A DNA stretch of 64,000 nucleotides, from positions 295,241 to 359,240 of the forward strand of contig JBGCFQ010000009.1 in the NCBI GenBank assembly GCA_045106985.1, read 5' to 3'. The position numbers were made by a program, and so were the translations under genes. A model generated the notes under the pieces. The model worked only from the letters and a program-made list of their open reading frames with translations, ran no database searches and was not told the DNA's origin. Below are positions 17,823-24,667 of the stretch, piece after piece. Numbering within the stretch: the first letter of the stretch is position 1; the number at the start of each line of letters is the position of its first letter. Origin of the DNA: JAUIET01 sp045106985. Its GTDB lineage: Bacteria > Pseudomonadota > Gammaproteobacteria > Pseudomonadales > JAUIET01.

Positions 17823-18320
17823 TTGAGTATACTTAACGAGTTTAAGAAATTTGCACTGCGCGGCAACCTGGTGGAAATGGCCATTGGCTTCACTGTGGGT
17901 GCTGCGTTTACATCGGTAGCAAAGTCAATCGTTAACGACCTGATAATGCCCGTTGTTGGCTTAGCCAGCGGGGGTGCAGATTTTTCGGACCTGTTTATTG
18001 TAATGAAGCCAGGTGTTGAACTGGCGCCGCCTTATACCACCTTGAATGCAGCGCAGGAAGCCGGTGCGGTAACTCTTAATTATGGCTTGTTCGTAAATAA
18101 TCTTATAGCATTTTTACTTGTTGCCGCAGTAATGTTTTTTGTTGTTCGTAGTTTCAATCGTCTTGAAGAAACCCTCGAGCAGGAGTTTGGTGAAGACGCG
18201 GCTGTTGATGAAGAGCCCTCACAAAAGAAATGTCGATTTTGTCGCACTCAAATTCCTTTTAGAGCAGTCCGTTGCCCTAACTGTACATCAGAACTTGAAG
18301 ATGATTCTGTAGGCGACTAG
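17823..18320 (+). CDS. mscL: Large-conductance mechanosensitive channel with C-terminal zinc ribbon
   Basis: MscL opens under high membrane tension and releases solutes during hypo-osmotic shock. Residues 1-115 align with E. coli MscL (MSILNEFKKFALRGN, first helix, DLIMPVVGL, YGLFVNNLIAFLLVAAVMFF second helix). The usual cytoplasmic helix bundle is replaced after an acidic linker by CRFC (137-140) and CPNC (151-154), a four-cysteine zinc ribbon. The total is 165 residues against about 136 in E. coli. TTG at 17823 is the only start that keeps the N-terminus, since an in-frame stop lies just before it. Confidence 0.93.
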   Translation: MSILNEFKKFALRGNLVEMAIGFTVGAAFTSVAKSIVNDLIMPVVGLASGGADFSDLFIVMKPGVELAPPYTTLNAAQEAGAVTLNYGLFVNNLIAFLLVAAVMFFVVRSFNRLEETLEQEFGEDAAVDEEPSQKKCRFCRTQIPFRAVRCPNCTSELEDDSVGD

Positions 18321-18324
18321 CACT

Positions 18325-18540
18325 ATGGAGTCACAACAGTTACTCGAAGCTATCAATCAAACCATGCCGTTTGGTCGCTACAAAGGCCGCAAGCTGCTGG
18401 ACCTGCCTGAGCCCTATTTGGTTTGGTTTCATGCCAATGGGTTTCCCAAAGGCAAGTTAGGAGAACAGCTGGCATTGATGTATGAAGTAAAGCTTAACGG
18501 CCTTGAGGGTATGTTGCGAAAATTGCAACGCGACGATTGA
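18325..18540 (+). CDS. DUF3820 family protein
   Basis: A 71-residue protein with the compact motif MPFGRYKGRKLLDLPEPYLVWF and a C-terminal helix, as in the DUF3820 / putative quorum-sensing-regulated virulence factor family. It follows mscL by four bases. Its last 47 bases overlap the 3' end of the convergent choice-of-anchor H gene. Function is unknown; the FGRYKG segment also occurs in exonuclease-associated proteins, which hints at nucleic acid work but proves nothing. Confidence 0.85.
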   Translation: MESQQLLEAINQTMPFGRYKGRKLLDLPEPYLVWFHANGFPKGKLGEQLALMYEVKLNGLEGMLRKLQRDD

Positions 18541-19261
18541 AATACCTACGTCGTGTGAACAGCAAAAGCGCACATAACAACGCTAGCAATCCAATATCGA
18601 TGCTACCGCCACCACCGTGACTCACAACTATTACATCGCCAGCTCCGTCGCGAAACTCATCTTCCAATGGCAAATCACTTAAGGCTGCACTGTCAGCCGG
18701 CCCAAACTCGGCGACCAAACTGTTGTCGATAACGTCGTATATCTCAATCAGCACGTCATAGTAACCGAACGGAAATCCATCAACTAAATCGGACTCCATT
18801 ACATAGTTATCACCACTGCCGCTCGCAATGACACTAAAGTCCTCAGTCACCGCATACTCGTTCCACGGCCCCTGATCGCGGCTCAGGTATAAGCGAGCAT
18901 ACACATCAGCGACTAAGTAGACAGTGTCCACATCAAAATCGACGATTAAGCGCGTATAGTGTCCATCGCCGTCCACGTCATGTCGCAGCTCGGTAAAAGC
19001 GTCATAAACCCAAAAGTCAGAGTTAATTGAGGTCGAGACATGAGAACGTGCCCTCTGCTTGCTCTCGCCGCGATGCTCTGTGCTCAGCGCGCTATTGCCA
19101 GTCGACTGTTTACCGGTCGGTTGCTTACCCGTCGATAGCGCAAGGCCAGGTTGTGAAAGTTGTTCTTTTTGTTCGCTTGCAAAAGTTGGTACTGTAAACA
19201 GGACTGCTAACAATGCTGTGCCTACAGCTAAAGAAGAAAAATAACGTATTTGAAACAACAT
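18494..19261 (-). CDS. Choice-of-anchor H family protein with GlyGly-CTERM tail
   Basis: A 255-residue exported protein: signal peptide (about residues 1-28, ending TFASE), a low-complexity Ser/Thr/Gln region with GKQPTGKQSTG, the domain typical of choice-of-anchor H proteins (FWVYDAFTELRHDVDGDGHYTRL, VDTVYLVADVYARLYLSRD), and an end made of GGGGS, a hydrophobic helix and RRR. The tail is the same sorting type as in the choice-of-anchor B protein at 1.1-3.0 kb, so both should be handled by one rhombosortase, which is not in this window. It overlaps the convergent DUF3820 gene. Confidence 0.85.
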   Translation of the reverse strand: MLFQIRYFSSLAVGTALLAVLFTVPTFASEQKEQLSQPGLALSTGKQPTGKQSTGNSALSTEHRGESKQRARSHVSTSINSDFWVYDAFTELRHDVDGDGHYTRLIVDFDVDTVYLVADVYARLYLSRDQGPWNEYAVTEDFSVIASGSGDNYVMESDLVDGFPFGYYDVLIEIYDVIDNSLVAEFGPADSAALSDLPLEDEFRDGAGDVIVVSHGGGGSIDIGLLALLCALLLFTRRRYFNRRVAIFATYPQGR

Positions 19262-19428
19262 GGCTAAAACCCACGACTAGTGATCGATAGGTTTATTACA
19301 GCGCGTGGCAGCTGAATATTTGCTGAAACAACGAAACTGCTAGCGCAACAATGGGTCTCAACTGTACAGCTTGGATTCAGGTTCCCAACATGCGTTTTGT
19401 GCTCAGATCACTATTTCGGAGTCTCTAT

Positions 19429-19608
19429 TCAGTTTTCCTGATTAGCTTTAAGCTGTTCAGCAAACTTTTTTAGGCGCTTCAACTGACCAAGCTGCACTGC
19501 ATCAACGGCACCTGACCAGGCGTCGAGTCCACCGTTTAAGTGGCCAAACACATCATAGCGGGCAAGATGCCCATAGCGGGTAAAATGCCCATAGTGGATA
19601 AAAGGCCC
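19429..19608 (-). pseudogene. Start-less reading frame, probable 3' fragment of a lost gene
   Basis: Between 19262 and 19681 there is no complete gene. On the minus strand a frame of 59 codons with gene-like codon use runs from a stop at 19609-19611 to TGA at 19429-19431. It has no start codon. It reads a three-fold YGH-type repeat, then GHLNGGLDAWSGA, then a basic helix (LGQLKRLKKFAEQLKANQ). GGLDAW resembles rhodanese C-termini, but the match is too short to rely on. I take it as a decayed gene end; it may equally be chance. Confidence 0.3.
19554..19607. repeat. Three 18-bp tandem repeats
   Basis: Three imperfect copies of CATAGCGGGTAAAATGCC follow each other directly. The copies differ at two to five positions. 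They lie in the start-less frame described for 19429-19608 and keep its phase (18 is a multiple of three). Confidence 0.75.
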
Positions 19609-19681
19609 TTAGCCAACAAGTAGCAACGTGAACTCGCCATAAGAAAATGCCTCAATCTTTCTACCGAGACTCACTTTACCG

Positions 19682-20038
19682 CTAAAAACCCATTATTCCA
19701 AAACCAACGCTCGGCCAAAACAGCGCGAATAAAGCAGCGCCAATGCCAGAGAGAATTAGTGGTCGGCAGCGTCTAAGTTGCAGTGCCCACACCAGGCCGC
19801 CAATTTGTAGCCAGCCGCTGGGGCCGATTAAAGCAATTAACCAGGCCAGGGGCATCGTCAATAGAATTGAAACAAGACTAGGTCCTGCTTCATGAGTCTC
19901 AGACCATAAGGGCAGCGCTGTGCCGTATGCAATCAAACCCAGTGTTACTGCTGTGACTATTAACGACACAAATGTACCGGTCCATGCCCAGCGCCAAACA
20001 ATGCGTCTTTTAGAGTGCAAGGCTTTCATCTCATTCAC
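19682..20038 (-). CDS. Small membrane protein, unrecognised
   Basis: A 118-residue protein with a basic N-terminus (HSKRRIVWRW) and three to four hydrophobic segments (SLIVTAVTLGLIAYG, LLTMPLAWLIALIG, IGGLVWALQL, LILSGIGAALFALF). No motif or family was recognised. It stands alone on the minus strand between the anchor H gene and the FetB-like gene, with 177 bases of unassigned DNA upstream. Inner-membrane location is inferred. Confidence 0.6.
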   Translation of the reverse strand: MNEMKALHSKRRIVWRWAWTGTFVSLIVTAVTLGLIAYGTALPLWSETHEAGPSLVSILLTMPLAWLIALIGPSGWLQIGGLVWALQLRRCRPLILSGIGAALFALFWPSVGFGIMGF

Positions 20039-20215
20039 GAACCTATCTCCCGTTTAGCTTCCGCTGCTCATCGCAGCCTAAACACTTGAAGTGCGAAGCA
20101 TCTGGGAAAGTCGCTTACAAAACAACGTATACAAGACAGCGTATCGGGAAGATCTTAAAAGTATCAGCTGGCAGTGCTCTAAGGGTTGCCATTTAAGACC
20201 CGTGCAACAGCTCTA

Positions 20216-20902
20216 CTAACGCCTTGTCAGTAAAGTATGAAACAGGGCTACAGTTAAACCGGCCGATGAAAATAGCATCAACATAATCATTATTTGATAG
20301 CGCACAGCAATTAACGGCGAAACGCCCGACAATATTTGACCCGTCATCATGCCGGGTAAGCTAACAAGCCCAACAGCAAACAAACCGTTGATGGTCGGAA
20401 TCATGGTCGCATTGAAGGCGGCGTTGCGAGCAAACTGCAGTTCAGCTCCGCTACTTAGCTCCGCATAGTAGCGCTCGACAAACAGGCTCACTGAATTCAT
20501 ACCGCTGGCGAACACCATGCCGGCAAGAGGGATGAGTATGCTCGGTTTAAACCATGGATCAATAGTTAGAACTCCGGCGCTAATAACAAACAGTAAGCAG
20601 GCGTTTACAACGAAAATTGAGAGCAAAGCTTCAGAGAACAAGCGCAAAGAGCGGTCTACGGGGCGCAGTGAAATCCAGGCCGCCGCAACAAGCATTACGC
20701 CCAGAACAGAACACACTAAAAAGACCTGCTCGCTGAGAAAGATATAGCTTAGAGCGTAGCCAATCAGTATCAGTTGAATCACCATACGCGCTAGGGCATG
20801 CAAGGAGGTGCGGGCGTTGTCCGTCCAGCGCCAAACGATGAATACGGTGAGTAGCGCAGGCAAGAAAATGAACAGCAGATTGCTTAAGGGAATGTTCTGC
20901 AT
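20216..20902 (-). CDS. FetB-like ABC transporter permease (UPF0014)
   Basis: The 228-residue protein has six to seven membrane segments and the conserved signature of the YbbM/FetB family: ARNAAFNATMIPTINGLFAVGLVSLPGMMTGQIL, followed by GVSPLIAVRYQIMIM. In E. coli FetB works with the ATPase FetA to export iron or protect against oxidative stress. No FetA-type ATPase gene lies beside this one, so the ATPase is elsewhere or missing. It is a single minus-strand gene with 287 bases of unassigned, AT-rich DNA upstream. Confidence 0.88.
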   Translation of the reverse strand: MQNIPLSNLLFIFLPALLTVFIVWRWTDNARTSLHALARMVIQLILIGYALSYIFLSEQVFLVCSVLGVMLVAAAWISLRPVDRSLRLFSEALLSIFVVNACLLFVISAGVLTIDPWFKPSILIPLAGMVFASGMNSVSLFVERYYAELSSGAELQFARNAAFNATMIPTINGLFAVGLVSLPGMMTGQILSGVSPLIAVRYQIMIMLMLFSSAGLTVALFHTLLTRR

Positions 20903-21189
20903 GTGAAACCTAATTGGCTTATATGAAATAAGGTCACAGTATTATGCCTGCGGGCTTAGATATTATCTTCTTTGTTGCATAAGCTGCTGGTATCCTGCGG
21001 TCAGATAGCCAAAAGATGCAACAGCGCTTCAATATCGTTTGGTCGAAGTCGAAAATTCAATGACAAGACTCGCGAATCTAAACTAAACAACGTAAAGTTA
21101 TACCCGATAGATTAATTAAATGAGCAGCTGCCCCGCTCATAAATAAGCGGCAGAAACATTAATTAGAGTATTAATAATAAGGAATCATA

Positions 21190-21615
21190 GTGAATAAAAC
21201 TATTAGCTGGGCACTCATCGCTTTTGTGGCGTTCGTATTCTTACAATCATTGTTTTTTAAATTTACCGGTTCTGAAGAAACCGTGATTATTTTTAACACT
21301 ATTGGTGAATGGATGGCAGGCATAGGTCCCTTAAAGGGGCTAGCCGAGGGCTTTGCGGCACACGGCGGATTGCTGGTTGGCATTACAGAATTGATAGCAG
21401 TGGTCTTACTCGTAATCCCTGCAACCCGATTTTTCGGAGCGTTGCTAGGGCTTGGTGTTATCAGCGGTGCAATCTTCTTCCACTTGTTTACTCCTCTAGG
21501 GGTAAACCGTGTGGTTGATGCCGCAGGAAATACCGACGGTGGCGTCTTATTCTACATGGCCTGTGCTGTGTGGGTTTGTTGTGCAATTTTGAGTGTTACA
21601 CATCGCCCGCGTTAA
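21190..21615 (+). CDS. DoxX-like membrane protein
   Basis: A 141-residue, four-helix membrane protein. The pattern LQSLFFKFTGSEET near the first helix, the GLLVGITELIAVVLLVIPATRFFGALLG pair of helices and a short acidic loop agree with the DoxX/DoxX-like family, whose members are thought to take part in redox or sulfur metabolism. Start GTG 21190 is chosen because AAGGAATC lies before it. It converges on the histidine phosphatase gene with 30 bases between the stops. Confidence 0.75.
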   Translation: MNKTISWALIAFVAFVFLQSLFFKFTGSEETVIIFNTIGEWMAGIGPLKGLAEGFAAHGGLLVGITELIAVVLLVIPATRFFGALLGLGVISGAIFFHLFTPLGVNRVVDAAGNTDGGVLFYMACAVWVCCAILSVTHRPR

Positions 21616-21645
21616 GCCACTTTATTGGCGAGCTTAGGCGTCTCT

Positions 21646-22257
21646 TTATGTGTTTAGGTGGTCGGTTTGGTTAAAGCTCAATAAGGACTTTGTTGCCAGG
21701 CAGTACTCCGAGAAGGCTGTATTTTTCTTTGAGTAATGAGTCCAGCGCCGTGTGTCGTTATCAATAAGATGTGCGAGCGCTATGCCCAGTGCAACACCGT
21801 GCGCCACAACCACAATGGTTTCACCACTGTGGCGCGCAACTATCTCGTCCAACGCCGTTACGAATCGGTCCTTCACTAAATTTTGCGACTCACCATTCGG
21901 TGTGGCGTAGTCAGGGTCTTCTACTAGCTGGCGCATTACATCTTCACCAGGCGCGCCCAGTGTGTCGAACGATTTATCTTCCCAATCGCCAAGGCTAAAC
22001 TCCATTAAGCGTGAATCCAGAGTTACCTCAAGCTCGAACTGAGCCGCTATGTTTTCAGCTGTGATTCGAGCCCGCTGTAATGGGCTGGCAACGATCACTG
22101 TTGGTTGCATGTAGTTATGAAAATGCACTCCCAATTTGCGCGCTTGCTCGTACCCTTCTTCTGTGAGCTCAGTGTCGGTGTGGCCATGCCATACCCTGCT
22201 GATGTTTGCATAGGTTTGACCATGGCGTACAAGGCCTAAACGTGTTGAGTTAGACAA
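21646..22257 (-). CDS. Histidine phosphatase (phosphoglycerate mutase-like) protein
   Basis: A 203-residue branch-1 histidine phosphatase. The RHG motif with the phospho-accepting histidine is at residues 11-13 (LVRHGQTYANIS), the second conserved basic site is VASPLQRARITAE, the acid is in LMEFSLGDWEDK, and the second histidine is in VVAHGVALG. The family hydrolyses or transfers phosphate on sugars, nucleotides or proteins; the substrate here is open. It is transcribed alone on the minus strand. Confidence 0.9.
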   Translation of the reverse strand: MSNSTRLGLVRHGQTYANISRVWHGHTDTELTEEGYEQARKLGVHFHNYMQPTVIVASPLQRARITAENIAAQFELEVTLDSRLMEFSLGDWEDKSFDTLGAPGEDVMRQLVEDPDYATPNGESQNLVKDRFVTALDEIVARHSGETIVVVAHGVALGIALAHLIDNDTRRWTHYSKKNTAFSEYCLATKSLLSFNQTDHLNT

Positions 22258-22341
22258 GGGAATTCTCGCTCCTTTTATACCTAAACTGTGTTTTTCTTTA
22301 GCTGCGATTTGCTAGAAGTAGCCCTACACTTTACCACGTGA

Positions 22342-23235
22342 CTAAGGAGATGAGTCTAAGGTTTCATTCTTCAGCCGCCACCGCTGTTCCAGCCAGTCGT
22401 TAACGTTGCTCTCAACCGGGCAAGGAATAAGTTCCATGCGGCAGTTAATGCGTTGATGTTTTCCTGACATGCATTGCCAAAATGTAGGCGCACTTGGATA
22501 GCGCAAGGTGATGTCAATAATGCCTTCTACATCGTTCTCTAAGGCATTCAGCATTGCACTCAAGCCCTTAGACCTGGGACGAAGAAGATGCATGTAGGGA
22601 CTGTTGGTGGCCTGTTGTTTTGCCGGAGTAAAACGCGTGCCTTCCACAAAATTCATCAAAGCCGTTGGATGTTTTTTTACCGTGTCACAGGCTGTGGCAA
22701 TGGCTTGTATATCACGGCGATGCTTGTCTTCAGCGTCGCTGCTGGCTGAGCTTTGAATTTGCTGACCGTGCTGTTTACTCATCTGACGACTTAGGAGGGG
22801 GAAGCGCAAGGCAAGTATAATCCAGCCAATAATTGGAACGTAAACCAGTTCTTGCTTCACCAAAAAACTCAGCATTGGGCCTTGCCGCGTTACCAGACTT
22901 TGCAAAATGTAGATATCAAACCAGCTCTGGTGGTTAGCAATCACCAGATACGATCCATTTTTGTCGAGTTGTGTTGGCAGTGTTTGCCCCTTCTCAGATG
23001 GATCTGGCTGCCAGTTGATGCCAATTACCTTGCACAACCACCAATCGTTTACTGCCACAGCGCAACGGTACAAAAATGCGGTGGCTTGATGCAGGAGCGG
23101 GCCAATAGAAGGCCACCATCGCCGAAAAATCGACAATACCAACAATATCAGCAACGGTATCAGCGCCAGAATTAAATTAATACTGATCACCACAACGCCG
23201 ATTGCGGCTTTAAAGTGCTGCCAAATAGTCATCAA
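22342..23235 (-). CDS. PlsC-type 1-acyl-glycerol-3-phosphate acyltransferase family (YihG-like)
   Basis: A 297-residue acyltransferase with an N-terminal membrane helix (VVVISINLILALIPLLILLVLS), the catalytic NHQSWFD box (H102-x4-D107) and the substrate box VEGTRFTPAK, plus the LRPRSKGLSAMLNAL segment common in the YihG/LCLAT branch. It esterifies the sn-2 position of lysophosphatidate or related lipids in the inner membrane and may act as an alternative to the main PlsC. No lipid gene lies beside it. ATG 23235 and 23232 are both possible starts. Confidence 0.88.
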   Translation of the reverse strand: MMTIWQHFKAAIGVVVISINLILALIPLLILLVLSIFRRWWPSIGPLLHQATAFLYRCAVAVNDWWLCKVIGINWQPDPSEKGQTLPTQLDKNGSYLVIANHQSWFDIYILQSLVTRQGPMLSFLVKQELVYVPIIGWIILALRFPLLSRQMSKQHGQQIQSSASSDAEDKHRRDIQAIATACDTVKKHPTALMNFVEGTRFTPAKQQATNSPYMHLLRPRSKGLSAMLNALENDVEGIIDITLRYPSAPTFWQCMSGKHQRINCRMELIPCPVESNVNDWLEQRWRLKNETLDSSP

Positions 23236-23320
23236 ACCATGTTCTGCAAATGATCTTAGGTTGTATACGCCATTCTAGCGCCTTGCGGATCACTTCCAAT
23301 AGCTTGGATTTCTTTTATAG

Positions 23321-23336
23321 CTGTGTATTAATACAG
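23321..23336. promoter_or_regulatory. Candidate LexA box (SOS operator)
   Basis: CTGTGTATTAATACAG fits the LexA consensus CTGT-N8-ACAG, with matching TA-rich centre. It lies 20 bases before a short plus-strand reading frame that looks like the start of a PA0069-type radical SAM protein, and 86 bases before the divergent acyltransferase gene. From memory, PA0069 of Pseudomonas aeruginosa belongs to its LexA regulon, which would explain the box. Confidence 0.5.
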
Positions 23337-23356
23337 CATATTGTTAAGCTATCGAT

Positions 23357-23443
23357 ATGAACAAGTCTAGCGAACAAGCGGCGATCAAAGAAGCAATTAA
23401 AGGCCGAGGCGCGCATAACAATCCGCAGCAAAGCCTTCTCTAG
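23357..23443 (+). pseudogene. Truncated N-terminus of a PA0069-type radical SAM protein
   Basis: A frame of 28 codons begins MNKSSEQAAIKEAIKGRGAHNNPQ and stops with TAG. KGRGA-x-NP is the opening motif of PA0069 / COG1533 radical SAM proteins, which then continue for some 330 residues; here the cysteine cluster and all the rest are missing. The stop lies in the 3' end of the convergent small membrane gene. A candidate LexA box sits just before the start. I read it as the leftover promoter and first codons of a deleted gene. The match is short, so chance is not excluded. Confidence 0.42.
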
Positions 23444-23811
23444 TGTTTGTAATACAGAACCACCGCCACCAATAAACACACTGCCGCAATCAAGTCGGCT
23501 CTCACTACAGTGGCCATTGCACTGTTGTAACCGCCAATAGACCAAGCCAAATAGAAAAATGAGCTAACGCTAATAAAGGCTGCAATAAAAGCCAGCGGCT
23601 GCACAGCTGTGTTGAATGCCGCATAAACAAAGAACGCGCCAAGCAGGCCAAATAAAACCGCTCGATGACGCATCAGAATTTCGAGGTTCGGCCCTTCAAT
23701 GCTCACCCCGTACAAGGCTGACAATCGCTCAGCGCTCACAAAGCCGGCAACAGGTAGCAGGTGTATGACTGCCACTATTAACAGCATGAGAGTTATTATT
23801 CGCTCGTTCAT
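23440..23811 (-). CDS. Small four-helix membrane protein, unrecognised
   Basis: A 123-residue protein starting MNERIITLMLLIVAVIH, with four hydrophobic helices and a conserved-looking loop MRHRAVLFGLLGAFF. I have the impression of a family common in gammaproteobacteria, but cannot name its function. ATG 23811 is preferred; an in-frame ATG at 23829 would add six residues. It is a single minus-strand gene between DUF2058 and the radical SAM remnant. Confidence 0.7.
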   Translation of the reverse strand: MNERIITLMLLIVAVIHLLPVAGFVSAERLSALYGVSIEGPNLEILMRHRAVLFGLLGAFFVYAAFNTAVQPLAFIAAFISVSSFFYLAWSIGGYNSAMATVVRADLIAAVCLLVAVVLYYKH

Positions 23812-23931
23812 TGGCAGTCCATTCAGCATGGCTTGCTATGCTGCTACGAGAACAGCTAAGGGGCAAGTACTTCAGAGGTAATAATGTAAGAAGCAAGGAA
23901 AGGCGTTACCACCTCAAATCACCACCTCAAA

Positions 23932-24522
23932 TCACCACATCAAATCGTCAGGAATCTGGTAATCGGCGTACGGGTCGTCTTCATCGAACTGATCTTTGTC
24001 GCCACCTTTACCTGTACTATTTTCATTTAGCACCAGCACATAGTTTTCGTTGCGCTGCTTTATTTGTTCAGCCACTGGGGCGGGCACTAACTCGTATTTG
24101 TCGTCATTCACCACAATAGCAATCACGCCATTAATCAGCTGCGCTTGTAAGATGGTGGTAACGTAAAGCTTCTTGATCTTTTTGCCATGAGTAAATTGGT
24201 AGGCGATGTCGTCATTACCTTTGCCTTTATTAGCAATATGCCCGCGGTCTATCTTATTCGTGTTGATCAGCTGCCGTATTTGCGCAGCAATGGCCTTCTC
24301 GTGTGCTGCTAAGTCGCGTTGGCGATTAATTTCTTTATCTTTCGCAACTCGCTCCGCCTGAGCCTTTTTTGCGAGTAGCTTGGTTTCGCTTTCCTGTGCA
24401 CGCTGGTCTTTAGGCTGTTGTTTCAGTTGCTTCGCTTCTTTACGTTGCTGCTTCTGAATTTTCTTGGCTTTCTTCTCGTCTACCATACCGGCTTTAAGAA
24501 GTTGATCTTGTAGAGAAGGCAT
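23932..24522 (-). CDS. DUF2058 family protein (YaiL type)
   Basis: A 196-residue, strongly basic protein. The start MPSLQDQLLKAGMVDEKKAKK, a long Lys/Gln/Glu-rich coiled-coil helix (about residues 15-85) and a compact C-terminal domain (IRQLINTNKIDR through VAEQIKQRN and the DPYADYQIPDDLMW end) are diagnostic of DUF2058, sometimes called a nucleoprotein or polynucleotide-associated enzyme. The role is unproven; a nucleic-acid-linked role is plausible from charge. It is divergent from the metalloprotease gene, with 145 bases between starts. Confidence 0.9.
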   Translation of the reverse strand: MPSLQDQLLKAGMVDEKKAKKIQKQQRKEAKQLKQQPKDQRAQESETKLLAKKAQAERVAKDKEINRQRDLAAHEKAIAAQIRQLINTNKIDRGHIANKGKGNDDIAYQFTHGKKIKKLYVTTILQAQLINGVIAIVVNDDKYELVPAPVAEQIKQRNENYVLVLNENSTGKGGDKDQFDEDDPYADYQIPDDLMW

Positions 24523-24667
24523 ATGGGGCTCGTGCAGCTTGGCTTAACGCTAACGCTAACATAGGAATCACAAAGCTGCACCAATTTATGATAGCGTTAT
24601 GAATTGAATAGCGGCGGCGCCTTATTAGCTGCGCGTATTCAATAGAACTTCATCACTTGGGAGCACT

